Shown here: in pieces, positions 1 through 4,968 of the stretch | Layout: each line of letters begins with the position of its first letter | Position numbering within the stretch: position 1 is the first letter of the stretch | Assembly (NCBI GenBank): GCA_004558105.1 | Contig: SFEB01000064.1 | Coordinates: 1 to 5,628 of the forward strand | Source: Clostridiales bacterium | Lineage (GTDB): Bacteria > Bacillota > Clostridia > Christensenellales > CAG-314 | DNA: 5,628 bases | Direction: 5' to 3' | The notes under the pieces: generated by a model | The model's database searches: none | What the model was told of the DNA's origin: nothing | Seen by the model: the letters and a program-made list of their open reading frames with translations, nothing else | Program-made: the position numbers and the translations under genes

Positions 1-321
1 AGCCATAACGCGCATATCGTTATACTGTGCCCATAAGTCTAGACGGGCGGGGAGTTGGTCGACAAGCTTATATTTGATTCCGTAAAAATCCGGATTCTTC
101 GATCTGTTCAAAAGACGATCCGCCAGGTCGTCCTCTTGTATGATTGTCGCCGTAATCAGCATTGACATTTTCTGACCCGGCCCGGCAAGTCCTAACAAGT
201 CGGATTTAATGAGACGTTCGCGGGTGTTCGTCTGCTCTAGACTCGCCGCGCTTTTGGCGTCTTGCGGGTCGTCGCACAGCACCACGTCGGGGCGTATCTT
301 TTGCCCGTCTCTTGTCGCGAC
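1..321 (-). pseudogene. Terminase large subunit, continuation after the frameshift (runs off left edge)
   Basis: In the frame whose codons end at position 1, the minus strand is open from the first copy of the duplication to the window edge. It repeats the Walker B segment (VATRDGQKIRPDVVLCDDPQ), then continues with DAKSAASLEQTNTRERLIKS and further in-frame sequence. Around 145-156 it reads LITAT, which matches the terminase coupling motif (motif III) that follows Walker B. Deleting one 59-bp copy joins this frame to the upstream part without any other change, giving about 315 visible residues of uninterrupted protein. There is no convincing start codon or ribosome binding site of its own, so it is best read as the second part of a broken gene. 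The nuclease domain lies outside the window. Confidence 0.8.
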
Positions 322-1004
322 TGCGGGTCGTCGCACAGCACCACGTCGGGGCGTATCTTTTGCCCGTCTCTTGTCGCGACTGAGAGCCCACGAAGGCCGG
401 AAGACGTCAGACCTACGGCGATAATCTGAGAGCCGGAAGAAGGGCTATCTGCGATTGTTGGGAGTCGTAAAATCCCCGCCTTCCAGTCTATAGCCGTTTT
501 TTCTCCCCGGTACGTTTGGCTTCTTTGGCGTTGAGATATCCCTTCTAGTTTCCGGATTGGATAGCATACTTCGGGGAAGTCTTCGAGAAGTAGGTCGTTA
601 CATTCAAGCCATTTTTTGAGGTCGTCGAGAAGTTGATTTGCCCGGCCTTGATTATTCGCGACCAAAACGCCGAAGCGACGCTTGCCCGTGAGGATAGCCC
701 ATAAAATCCCGCATTGGCAGAGCGTCGTTTTTCCCGAACCACGGGGCAGGGCTAGCGCTTGCAATGTCCCTTCTGACACGGCTTTTTCAATTGCGGAAAT
801 AACGTTTAAATGAATTTCTGACCACTTTAAATAAAATAAGCTTTTGAAATAACACTCGCAAAAATACTTTAACGATTCACAGGCACGCGCCCTTCTCTCC
901 TCATTTTCGACTGCCGGAAGTTCGCCGATTTCCGACAGGGAAAGCAGGCGCCGTTGGGCTTGCTCTTGCGACCTTAGTCTGTGTGTTAAATCAATTTTTG
1001 CCAT
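237..1004 (-). CDS. Terminase large subunit, N-terminal ATPase part (frameshifted)
   Basis: The large terminase subunit is the ATP-driven motor that packages phage DNA into the prohead; its C-terminal half is normally a nuclease. This frame carries a P-loop at residues 87-94 (PRGSGKTT) and a Walker B motif at residues 221-228 (VVLCDDPQ), about 130 residues apart, which fits the terminase ATPase fold. The start at 1004 has GCGGAA close upstream and AAAGGA about 14 nt upstream. The last 27 residues (SRQETGK... to the stop) are out-of-frame translation caused by a 59-bp tandem duplication directly after Walker B. The 255-residue product would lack the rest of the ATPase and the whole nuclease, so it should not package DNA. 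The function call is confident. Whether the break is real or an assembly error cannot be told from the sequence. Confidence 0.88.
   Translation of the reverse strand: MAKIDLTHRLRSQEQAQRRLLSLSEIGELPAVENEERRARACESLKYFCECYFKSLFYLKWSEIHLNVISAIEKAVSEGTLQALALPRGSGKTTLCQCGILWAILTGKRRFGVLVANNQGRANQLLDDLKKWLECNDLLLEDFPEVCYPIRKLEGISQRQRSQTYRGEKTAIDWKAGILRLPTIADSPSSGSQIIAVGLTSSGLRGLSVATRDGQKIRPDVVLCDDPQSRQETGKRYAPTWCCATTRKTPKARRV
263..380. repeat. Exact 59-bp tandem duplication inside the terminase gene
   Basis: Bases 263-321 and 322-380 are identical head-to-tail copies of 59 bp. The match extends 2 further bases at the right end. Because 59 is not a multiple of 3, the copy shifts the terminase frame. 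It duplicates the codons for the Walker B segment. The lack of any difference between the copies means the event is very recent or an assembly artefact. Confidence 0.95.
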
Positions 1005-1029
1005 TATTTCCGCTTATTTTTCCTTTAGG

Positions 1030-1095
1030 TCAAGTGCATAAAATTATATTTTTTTGCCCCGTTCTCTTATTCGCTCTCTTTTTTGATTTTTTCAT
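1030..1095 (-). CDS. Possible 21-residue basic peptide
   Basis: An ATG at 1095 opens a 21-codon frame (MKKSKKRANKRTGQKNIILC, then T and stop) lying between the protease stop and the terminase start. An AAAAAAAGGT stretch ends six bases before the ATG, an acceptable ribosome binding site, and the stop is 25 bases before the terminase ATG. Nine of the 21 residues are Lys or Arg. It could be a real small basic peptide or a translational-coupling leader for the terminase. It could also be chance, since the stretch is A-rich on this strand. No function is recognised. Confidence 0.25.
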   Translation of the reverse strand: MKKSKKRANKRTGQKNIILCT

Positions 1096-1109
1096 AAAGT
1101 ACCTTTTTT

Positions 1110-2561
1110 TCATTTTTCGACATTTTCACCCATTGACAGAATCGCGCGGGCCCCATTTTCGAGAGCGCCCCCCGCTTTTCGCAAGATGAGGGCGGATAGT
1201 TTGGAAATGATGCTCCACAGTGCACACCCCGCCGTCGCGCATAGAATCAATAGAGCGACTAATTTTCTTTTTAGCGCCGCTAATTTTGCGTCAATGACTA
1301 CGCCGATTTTATCAACAATGCTAACGTTGAGCGCGTCAACGTCTTTTTGGATTTTGTCGATAATTAAGCCTGTTTTTTCTTCGTTTTTTTCGTCTTTTTC
1401 TTTGTCGAGGGGCTTGACTTCATTTTTTTTCAGTCTTTCTTCCCATTTCTTTTGACTTTCAGAAAGGAAATCAAGCGGCCCCGCGACTTCGTAGACGTCG
1501 GGCTTGTCGTTCAAGTCAACATAAAAGCCGTTTAAATCATTAGTAAGTTTTACAGAATCGCCTGATTCCTTCAACAACTTTTTATAGTCAATCTCGATTG
1601 AGTCGCGATGGCCAGAGCCGATATAACGCTTTTGTTCTTGCCATTTATCATTCACTAATATAAAAGTTGGCGTGAATTGTACGGAATAGCGCTTCGCAAT
1701 CGTTACTCCGGCGGGCGTGTCGTTTTGGTAGAGGTAGACGCGCACCCCGTTTTTTAATAAGCTTGTGACCTCTTTTTTAGCCTGGACACACGGCGGGCAA
1801 TTAGGGGCCGTAATACAGATTACAGCCGGGGCGACGAAGTGATCCGCGCACTCTTTCGCGCCTTCTGGAATTCGTCCTTCTGAGTGGACGGCCTGCGACC
1901 TACCAGACGCGGCGGCGTAGAGTGCAGATATCGGAATCGCGCCCCCTTTACTATCGTCGGCCCCTTCGTTTCCTAGTAGCCACGTTAAAACGCCGGTTTG
2001 CCACAGTTCGCCGTCAATACGGCTTATAATCGCGCTTCCAGACTGGCCGGGAACCGGGCCGGGTTGAAACGTGAACGAACCCTGCATGTTATCCGATAGC
2101 GTCCGACCTATCCAGGCGGAAACATAGCGACCCTTAGGGGCCCCCGCGCTGTAAAAGTAGCTGTTAGGCGCCGGGGCGCTATTCGTCCCGCCTAAGGCTA
2201 CAAAAGGCGGGGAAATTCTAGCGATATCGTCCCGCGACACTTTGACGATAGCGAAATCGGAAGGGCGGCGGGCGTCGAAGAATCGCGCGACGACAACCCC
2301 GCGCACGGTCTCTTGTTTCCCATTCGTCCAAAAGTCAAGCAAGACGTTAGACGTACTACCTACGACATGCGCGTTAGTGGTCACGATTCCCGCGCCGTCG
2401 TCAGTTAGACCGTTAAACGTACCGGTACCCCTTGAGTTACCGGCGGTAACTCTACACGTTGCGCGGTAGGCGTCTTCAAATGATGTTGCGCGCCGAATCT
2501 CGCCAGCATCGACGGGGAGAGCAAATAGAATAGCTAATGCAAGAAGTATATATTTCATCAT
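1110..2561 (-). CDS. Exported trypsin-like serine protease fused to a thioredoxin domain, with C-terminal membrane anchor
   Basis: The 483-residue product starts with a signal peptide (MMKYILLALAILFALPVDAG, residues 1-20). A trypsin-like domain follows, with the full triad: His65 (TTNAHVVG), Asp102 (PSDFAIVKV) and Ser174 (PGQSGSAI). A thioredoxin-like domain spans about residues 245-330, with CPPC at 255-258 and the expected cis-proline at 298 (FTPTF). After a Lys/Glu-rich, probably coiled segment (about 368-430) comes a hydrophobic stretch (433-460) that should be a membrane anchor. The enzyme therefore probably acts outside the cytoplasm, cleaving proteins and handling disulfides; the substrate is unknown. 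The frame is open up to 2639, but the doublet ATG at 2561/2558 fits both the signal peptide and a promoter ending seven bases upstream. No Shine-Dalgarno is present, so a leaderless mRNA is likely. It lies just upstream of the terminase but looks like an accessory gene. Confidence 0.85.
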   Translation of the reverse strand: MMKYILLALAILFALPVDAGEIRRATSFEDAYRATCRVTAGNSRGTGTFNGLTDDGAGIVTTNAHVVGSTSNVLLDFWTNGKQETVRGVVVARFFDARRPSDFAIVKVSRDDIARISPPFVALGGTNSAPAPNSYFYSAGAPKGRYVSAWIGRTLSDNMQGSFTFQPGPVPGQSGSAIISRIDGELWQTGVLTWLLGNEGADDSKGGAIPISALYAAASGRSQAVHSEGRIPEGAKECADHFVAPAVICITAPNCPPCVQAKKEVTSLLKNGVRVYLYQNDTPAGVTIAKRYSVQFTPTFILVNDKWQEQKRYIGSGHRDSIEIDYKKLLKESGDSVKLTNDLNGFYVDLNDKPDVYEVAGPLDFLSESQKKWEERLKKNEVKPLDKEKDEKNEEKTGLIIDKIQKDVDALNVSIVDKIGVVIDAKLAALKRKLVALLILCATAGCALWSIISKLSALILRKAGGALENGARAILSMGENVEK

Positions 2562-2568
2562 GTGTATA

Positions 2569-2596
2569 ATTATAATATAATACAATCTGTTGTCAA
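2569..2596 (-). promoter_or_regulatory. Sigma70-type promoter of the protease gene (leaderless start)
   Basis: On the minus strand TTGACA (2596-2591) and TATAAT (2574-2569) are 16 bp apart, both perfect consensus hexamers. The first ATG of the protease (2561) is only seven bases beyond the -10 box, so transcription should begin at or next to the start codon. The -35 box faces away from the plus-strand -35 box at 2633 across a shared A/T-rich core. Confidence 0.8.
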
Positions 2597-2632
2597 TACC
2601 AAAATGCGAAAAATATTTTTTATTTTTACCAC

Positions 2633-2661
2633 TTGACAACTTCGCCGGAGTGTGCTATACT
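2633..2661 (+). promoter_or_regulatory. Promoter of small RNA A
   Basis: TTGACA (2633-2638) and TATACT (2656-2661) are separated by 17 bp. A TGC directly before the -10 box makes it an extended -10. The upstream A/T-rich core (2609-2627) may act as an UP element. Initiation is expected near 2668. Confidence 0.75.
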
Positions 2662-2667
2662 ATACGC

Positions 2668-2748
2668 GCTAACTCCAAAAAAGCTGTCCCGGTTGTCTTT
2701 TCGAGAAAAGGTCATCGTCTCTATTTTGAGGCGGTGGCCTTTTCTTTT
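2668..2748 (+). ncRNA. Putative small RNA A (about 80 nt)
   Basis: A strong promoter and a strong terminator enclose about 80 bases with no ATG on the plus strand, so the product is most likely an untranslated RNA. The body before the terminator (about 2668-2704) is mostly unstructured apart from a short CTTTT/AAAAG alternative hairpin at 2697-2710 that overlaps the terminator's left arm. No known RNA family is recognised. The ends are predicted from the promoter and terminator positions. Confidence 0.6.
2705..2748 (+). terminator. Rho-independent terminator of small RNA A
   Basis: The arms 2705-2719 (GAAAAGGTCATCGTC) and 2730-2744 (GGCGGTGGCCTTTTC) form a 15-bp stem without mismatches if G-U pairs are allowed, followed by TTTT. 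The G-U pairs become A-C mismatches on the minus strand, so the hairpin is built to work as plus-strand RNA. Confidence 0.85.
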
Positions 2749-2764
2749 GTTCCAAAATCATTTA

Positions 2765-2792
2765 ATTATATTTCCTTTTCTTCGTTTGTCAA
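2765..2792 (-). promoter_or_regulatory. Minus-strand promoter antisense to small RNA A
   Basis: TTGACA (2792-2787) and TATAAT (2770-2765) lie 16 bp apart on the minus strand, the same geometry as the protease promoter. Transcription would begin near 2758 and run leftward across the complement of small RNA A towards the protease gene. A 30-codon frame (2761 to 2669; MILEQKKRPPPQNRDDD...) begins three bases beyond the -10 box. It has no ribosome binding site and its start is too close to the promoter to be convincing. Confidence 0.6.
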
Positions 2793-2830
2793 TAGGTCTT
2801 TTCAAAAAATATTTTTTTTATTTTTCCCTC

Positions 2831-2858
2831 TTGACAAGCCGGGGAAAGTTTATATAAT
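2831..2858 (+). promoter_or_regulatory. Promoter of small RNA B
   Basis: TTGACA (2831-2836) and TATAAT (2853-2858) are both consensus hexamers with a 16-bp spacer. The upstream core at 2804-2826 is almost pure A/T. A second TATACT at 2860-2865 lies too far from the -35 box (23 bp) and is less likely to be used. Confidence 0.78.
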
Positions 2859-2864
2859 GTATAC

Positions 2865-2948
2865 TGTTTGTTTTTACCTGGATTGTTTGTCACGTCTTAC
2901 AGATGGTCGATTAAAGGCCGATCTTCTCTTGAAGGTCGACCTTTTTTT
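2865..2948 (+). ncRNA. Putative small RNA B (about 84 nt)
   Basis: The stretch between promoter and terminator has no usable coding frame: its only ATG (2904) gives Met-Val-Asp-stop. It matches units A and C in layout and length. Besides the terminator hairpin, GGTCGA at 2905-2910 can pair with TCGACC at 2936-2941, giving an alternative fold that would disturb the terminator. Function is unknown. The ends are inferred. Confidence 0.6.
2913..2948 (+). terminator. Rho-independent terminator of small RNA B
   Basis: AAAGGCCGATCTTC (2913-2926) pairs with GAAGGTCGACCTTT (2931-2944) over 14 positions, with one C-A mismatch, one G-U pair and a TCTT loop. A run of seven T (2942-2948) begins at the base of the stem. 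Confidence 0.8.
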
Positions 2949-2963
2949 ATTTCAAAATCGTCT

Positions 2964-2991
2964 ATTATATCGCATTGCGTAATATTGCCAA
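2964..2991 (-). promoter_or_regulatory. Minus-strand promoter antisense to small RNA B
   Basis: TTGGCA (2991-2986) and TATAAT (2969-2964) are 16 bp apart on the minus strand, in the same cassette position as the promoters at 2569 and 2765. A perfect TTGACA lies directly upstream (2997-2992) but is 22 bp from the -10 box. The transcript would start near 2957 and run through the complement of small RNA B. No ATG follows closely. Confidence 0.5.
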
Positions 2992-3026
2992 TGTCAAAAA
3001 TCTTAGAAAAATATTTTATTTTCCTA

Positions 3027-3054
3027 TTGACAACCAAAGAAAATCCGTTATAAT
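3027..3054 (+). promoter_or_regulatory. Promoter of small RNA C
   Basis: TTGACA (3027-3032) and TATAAT (3049-3054), 16 bp apart, follow an A/T-rich core at 3007-3022. Initiation is expected near 3061. Confidence 0.78.
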
Positions 3055-3060
3055 AACACG

Positions 3061-3137
3061 CGGATTGATTCTCTGATTGGGTATGTCTTTTGATAAGAAG
3101 GGGGCCGCGTCCATTGGGCGCGACCCTCTTATTTTTT
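3061..3137 (+). ncRNA. Putative small RNA C (about 77 nt)
   Basis: This is the third member of the tandem family, lying between a consensus promoter and a terminator. It shares GTCTTTT before the terminator with unit A. An ATG at 3083 opens a frame, but that frame reads straight through the terminator hairpin and has no proper ribosome binding site, so a non-coding product is preferred. It is convergent with the minus-strand HTH gene that stops at 3153. No RNA family is recognised. Confidence 0.58.
3093..3137 (+). terminator. Rho-independent terminator of small RNA C
   Basis: The outer stem pairs ATAAGA (3093-3098) with TCTTAT (3127-3132) and GGG (3100-3102) with CCC (3124-3126). The inner stem pairs CGCGTCC (3106-3112) with GGGCGCG (3116-3122) across an ATT loop, with a small internal loop between the two. 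The tail is TTTTTT (3132-3137). There is no T-tract on the minus side, so it should not stop leftward transcription efficiently. Confidence 0.78.
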
Positions 3138-3152
3138 ATCTCTCATTGCGTG

Positions 3153-3374
3153 CTACTTCTCGACAGTTTCTACCGGCTCGAACCCTAGAGTCTTTACAAA
3201 CTCCCGCGCCTTTTCCGTCTCGATGAAATACTGGCCGTCAACAGTGAATGCGGGCGCCTTCTTCCCCTCTCGCGTCCCGTTCTCTATCCATTGAATAATT
3301 GTTTTTTTGGGCGGCCTGACTACGACCGGAAAAAGCCTTCTAAATTGGTGAATGTTGAGAACATCTTGTTTCAT
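3153..3374 (-). CDS. Small HTH / excisionase-like DNA-binding protein
   Basis: The 73-residue protein has the layout of short winged-helix DNA-binding proteins such as phage excisionases and DUF1580-like proteins. A basic segment and recognition-helix-like stretch (RPPKKTIIQWIENG, about residues 20-33) is followed by a basic turn (TREGKKAPA), a beta-wing-like segment (FTVDGQYFI, 43-51) and a last helix (ETEKAREFVKTLG). It probably binds DNA as a regulator or recombination accessory factor; the target is unknown. AGGGG lies eight bases before the ATG at 3374, and the gene begins 34 bp after the CAP gene stop, so it looks like the last gene of the methyltransferase-CAP operon. A TTGACA overlapping the ribosome binding region has no -10 partner. 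The family assignment is from pattern recognition only. Confidence 0.65.
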   Translation of the reverse strand: MKQDVLNIHQFRRLFPVVVRPPKKTIIQWIENGTREGKKAPAFTVDGQYFIETEKAREFVKTLGFEPVETVEK

Positions 3375-3408
3375 TTTGTCAACCCCTTTTTTGAAAAATT
3401 TTGTAAAA

Positions 3409-3987
3409 TTATCTTAGTCGTATCGTGCAGTAGTTGGCGCCGATTTCAGTTTTGCAAACGCCAACGCCTACGCGCGTAAATTGAGCGGATAGGATCAAGG
3501 AACGATGCGGCGGGCTGTTTAGCCACTGACGCAAGGCCTCAGAGATTCCCGCACTCCAATTTTGAGCGACAACCTCAGCTCCACAGCCGGGCGCGTGGTA
3601 GATTTGACCACGGGCGGCTTGGTGTTGAGAGTGGGCTTCGGCCCCTTCCGTCAAAACAACATCGATTTGAACCGGGCGCAATCCGTAGCGACGGCGCAAA
3701 GCGTTAAGCTCTGACACGTAGCCGATAACGTCTTTTTTGAACGTTTCCGCGCAAGATTCAAGCGGGGAGAGCGGGCACGCGTCAACCGGCGGCGGCGCGG
3801 GCATATACTCCTTCTGTCGTCGCAGATGTTCCTCCCACTTCGGGCAGGTCGTCGGCGCGACGGGAGCGCATGGAGCGCAAGCCGTGGCGCGTGCACGCCA
3901 ACACCTGAAAAAACAGCATGCGCGGGCCGAAGTCGCGTGTGTGACGATAGCAGAGAAAAGAAGAAGGCTAATTATTATTTTTTTCAT
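3409..3987 (-). CDS. Secreted CAP/SCP-domain (YkwD-like) protein
   Basis: The 192-residue protein starts with a signal peptide (MKKIIISLLLFSAIVTHATS, ending near the ARA at 21-23). A short Cys- and Pro-rich region follows, with six Cys between residues 24 and 48. The C-terminal CAP domain covers about residues 84-192. It keeps the pocket residues typical of bacterial CAP proteins: His119 (AEAHS), His131 (IYHAPG), Glu138 (GAEVVAQN) and the SPPHR motif with His161, followed by FTRVGVGV. CAP proteins are extracytoplasmic, and their bacterial roles are mostly undefined (binding or proteolysis has been proposed). The frame is open upstream to 4065, but the start at 3987 has AAGGGG six bases before it and gives a proper signal peptide. 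It overlaps the methyltransferase end by 20 bp, so coupled translation is likely. The domain call is confident, the biological role is not. Confidence 0.83.
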   Translation of the reverse strand: MKKIIISLLLFSAIVTHATSARACCFFRCWRARATACAPCAPVAPTTCPKWEEHLRRQKEYMPAPPPVDACPLSPLESCAETFKKDVIGYVSELNALRRRYGLRPVQIDVVLTEGAEAHSQHQAARGQIYHAPGCGAEVVAQNWSAGISEALRQWLNSPPHRSLILSAQFTRVGVGVCKTEIGANYCTIRLR

Positions 3988-4753
3988 TAAGTACCCCTTG
4001 ACAATTCGCAAAGAGCGGTTCGAGCCGTTCCTTGCAGGTGTTAAAATATGTTTCGTTTTTCTCAATGCCGATAAACGACAATCCCAACCGGGCGCAAGCC
4101 TCGCCGGTTGACCCGCCCCCCATGAAGGGATCGCAGACCGTCCTCGCGTCGTCGGGCAAGATACGGAGAAGGTACTCCAACAGCTCGACCGGCTTTTCGG
4201 TGGCGTGGTAGCGATCCTTCATTTGTGCCGGGCTCTGTTCAATGTAGCCGTCGGCGTACTTGTTCGGCGTTGTACCGTCGAGAGTGCCCCAAATGACAAA
4301 TTCGCATTGATTTTTAAACACCCCCTTGTTAGGCCGGCAGTTCTTTTTGTTCCAAGGGATCACGCCCCTAAACCTTATTGACGACATTTGCAAAACAATG
4401 CTATTTACTGCAATCTGTCGCCAGTCCGAAAAGATGAAGACGTACCCCGGCGGCTTCAATAGCTCCTCAAACTTTAAAAGCAAGTTAAGCAAGCTTGCGC
4501 CATAGGAGATTTGATCCATTTCGTCGCCAAACTCGACAAGGTTGATGTGACGTTTTAGGCTCTTAATATATTTTATCATGCCTTTACACCGCGCGGCGGT
4601 CGTTGACCCGCCCGAACAGTACGGCGGATCCAAGACTACCGCGTCAACCTTTATTCCGTCGTTTATCAGCTGTTCTAAATGTTTTTCGTTCCTTCCTTTT
4701 AATAGCGTAAAATGTGGTTGCGGTTTTTCGTTCGTTTCTTTTTCGTGCTCCAT
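3968..4753 (-). CDS. Beta-class DNA methyltransferase (N6-adenine or N4-cytosine type)
   Basis: The 261-residue protein transfers a methyl group from S-adenosylmethionine to an exocyclic amino group in DNA. The catalytic motif IV is DPPY at residues 42-45 (VVLDPPYCSGGS), and the AdoMet-binding motif I is at about 208-220 (CDPFMGGGSTGEAC), preceded by HATEKPVELLEYL. This order, catalytic motif first, is the beta class (N6_N4_Mtase family). The length suits a single-domain orphan phage enzyme, and no restriction gene is seen nearby. The target sequence cannot be predicted. The start at 4753 has GAAAGGA about 12 bases upstream, a rather long spacing. A promoter lies at 4808-4835. The C-terminal tail ending in NNN comes from the overlap with the CAP gene start. 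In a phage such an enzyme usually protects DNA from host restriction or marks it for regulation or packaging. Confidence 0.9.
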   Translation of the reverse strand: MEHEKETNEKPQPHFTLLKGRNEKHLEQLINDGIKVDAVVLDPPYCSGGSTTAARCKGMIKYIKSLKRHINLVEFGDEMDQISYGASLLNLLLKFEELLKPPGYVFIFSDWRQIAVNSIVLQMSSIRFRGVIPWNKKNCRPNKGVFKNQCEFVIWGTLDGTTPNKYADGYIEQSPAQMKDRYHATEKPVELLEYLLRILPDDARTVCDPFMGGGSTGEACARLGLSFIGIEKNETYFNTCKERLEPLFANCQGVLNEKNNN

Positions 4754-4807
4754 AGGCTTTTTTGTTCCTTTCGTGTTTTTTGACGGTTAGCGGATAGGAT
4801 GCATATC

Positions 4808-4835
4808 ATAATAATTCAGGTTTTTTGAAAGTCAA
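4808..4835 (-). promoter_or_regulatory. Promoter of the methyltransferase-CAP-HTH operon
   Basis: On the minus strand TTGACT (4835-4830) and TATTAT (4813-4808) are 16 bp apart, predicting a start near 4801 and a leader of about 48 nt. The -35 box sits between the arms of an inverted repeat, TTTGAAA/TTTCAAA (4849-4843 and 4830-4824), which suggests control by a DNA-binding protein. Confidence 0.6.
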
Positions 4836-4840
4836 GCGCA

Positions 4841-4871
4841 TTTTTCAAATTTTTCTCGAAATTTCCCGAAA
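4841..4871. promoter_or_regulatory. Repeated operator-like 10-mers upstream of the methyltransferase promoter
   Basis: Read on the minus strand, TTTCGGGAAA (4871-4862) and TTTCGAGAAA (4861-4852) stand head-to-tail, and a weaker copy ending in TTTGAAAA follows. The spacing of about one helical turn puts them on the same face of the DNA. The same series occurs upstream of the rightward gene at 5440-5469. Confidence 0.5.
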
Positions 4872-4968
4872 CCGCGCCCAGTCCGCCCACTTTTGATCGT
4901 ATGACAGAGAGGGAATAGAGGGTAAAGGTTCAAAAACGCCACAAATTACAACACCTAAAAATCGACGT

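Larger units (their letters stand above)
2569..3137. repeat. Three tandem cassettes of about 197 bp with divergent promoters and small RNA units
   Basis: The same layout occurs three times: minus-strand -10 box (ATTATA at 2569, 2765, 2964), minus-strand -35 box (TGTCAA at 2591 and 2787, TGCCAA at 2986), an A/T-rich core containing AAAAATATTTT, plus-strand TTGACA (2633, 2831, 3027), plus-strand -10 box (2656, 2853, 3049), then a short transcribed stretch and a hairpin terminator. Successive copies are offset by 196-199 bp. The promoters and core are well conserved. The transcribed parts have diverged, keeping traces such as GTCTT before the terminator and CAAAATC after the first two. No protein-coding gene is convincing within the block. 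Confidence 0.8.

Noticed and set aside
2561..2639. Longer protease start at 2639, adding 26 residues.
   Set aside because: The extension would be encoded across the gene's own -35 and -10 boxes and would bury the signal peptide.
2590..2982. Open frame of 130 codons on the plus strand across the RNA cassettes, with two similar segments (FLFLPLDN and FLFFPLDK).
   Set aside because: The similarity arises because the promoter core repeats 198 bp apart, a multiple of three. The frame runs through two promoters and two terminators and has no ribosome binding site.
3083..3137. ATG within small RNA C (MSFDKKGAAS...).
   Set aside because: The frame passes through the terminator hairpin, so most transcripts would lack a stop codon, and the purines before the ATG are badly placed for a ribosome binding site.
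2569..3137. Possible CRISPR array.
   Set aside because: The repeat period is about 197 bp and the repeated parts are promoters and terminators, not short identical repeats with spacers of regular length.
3737..4111. Plus-strand frame of 124 codons opposite the CAP and methyltransferase genes.
   Set aside because: Both minus-strand genes have clear domains and catalytic residues. The plus-strand frame is their shadow.
3485..4800. An 11-mer, GCGGATAGGAT, occurs at 3485-3495 and again at 4790-4800.
   Set aside because: One copy is inside the CAP coding region and encodes ordinary domain residues, so it is probably a chance match and not an att or recombination site.
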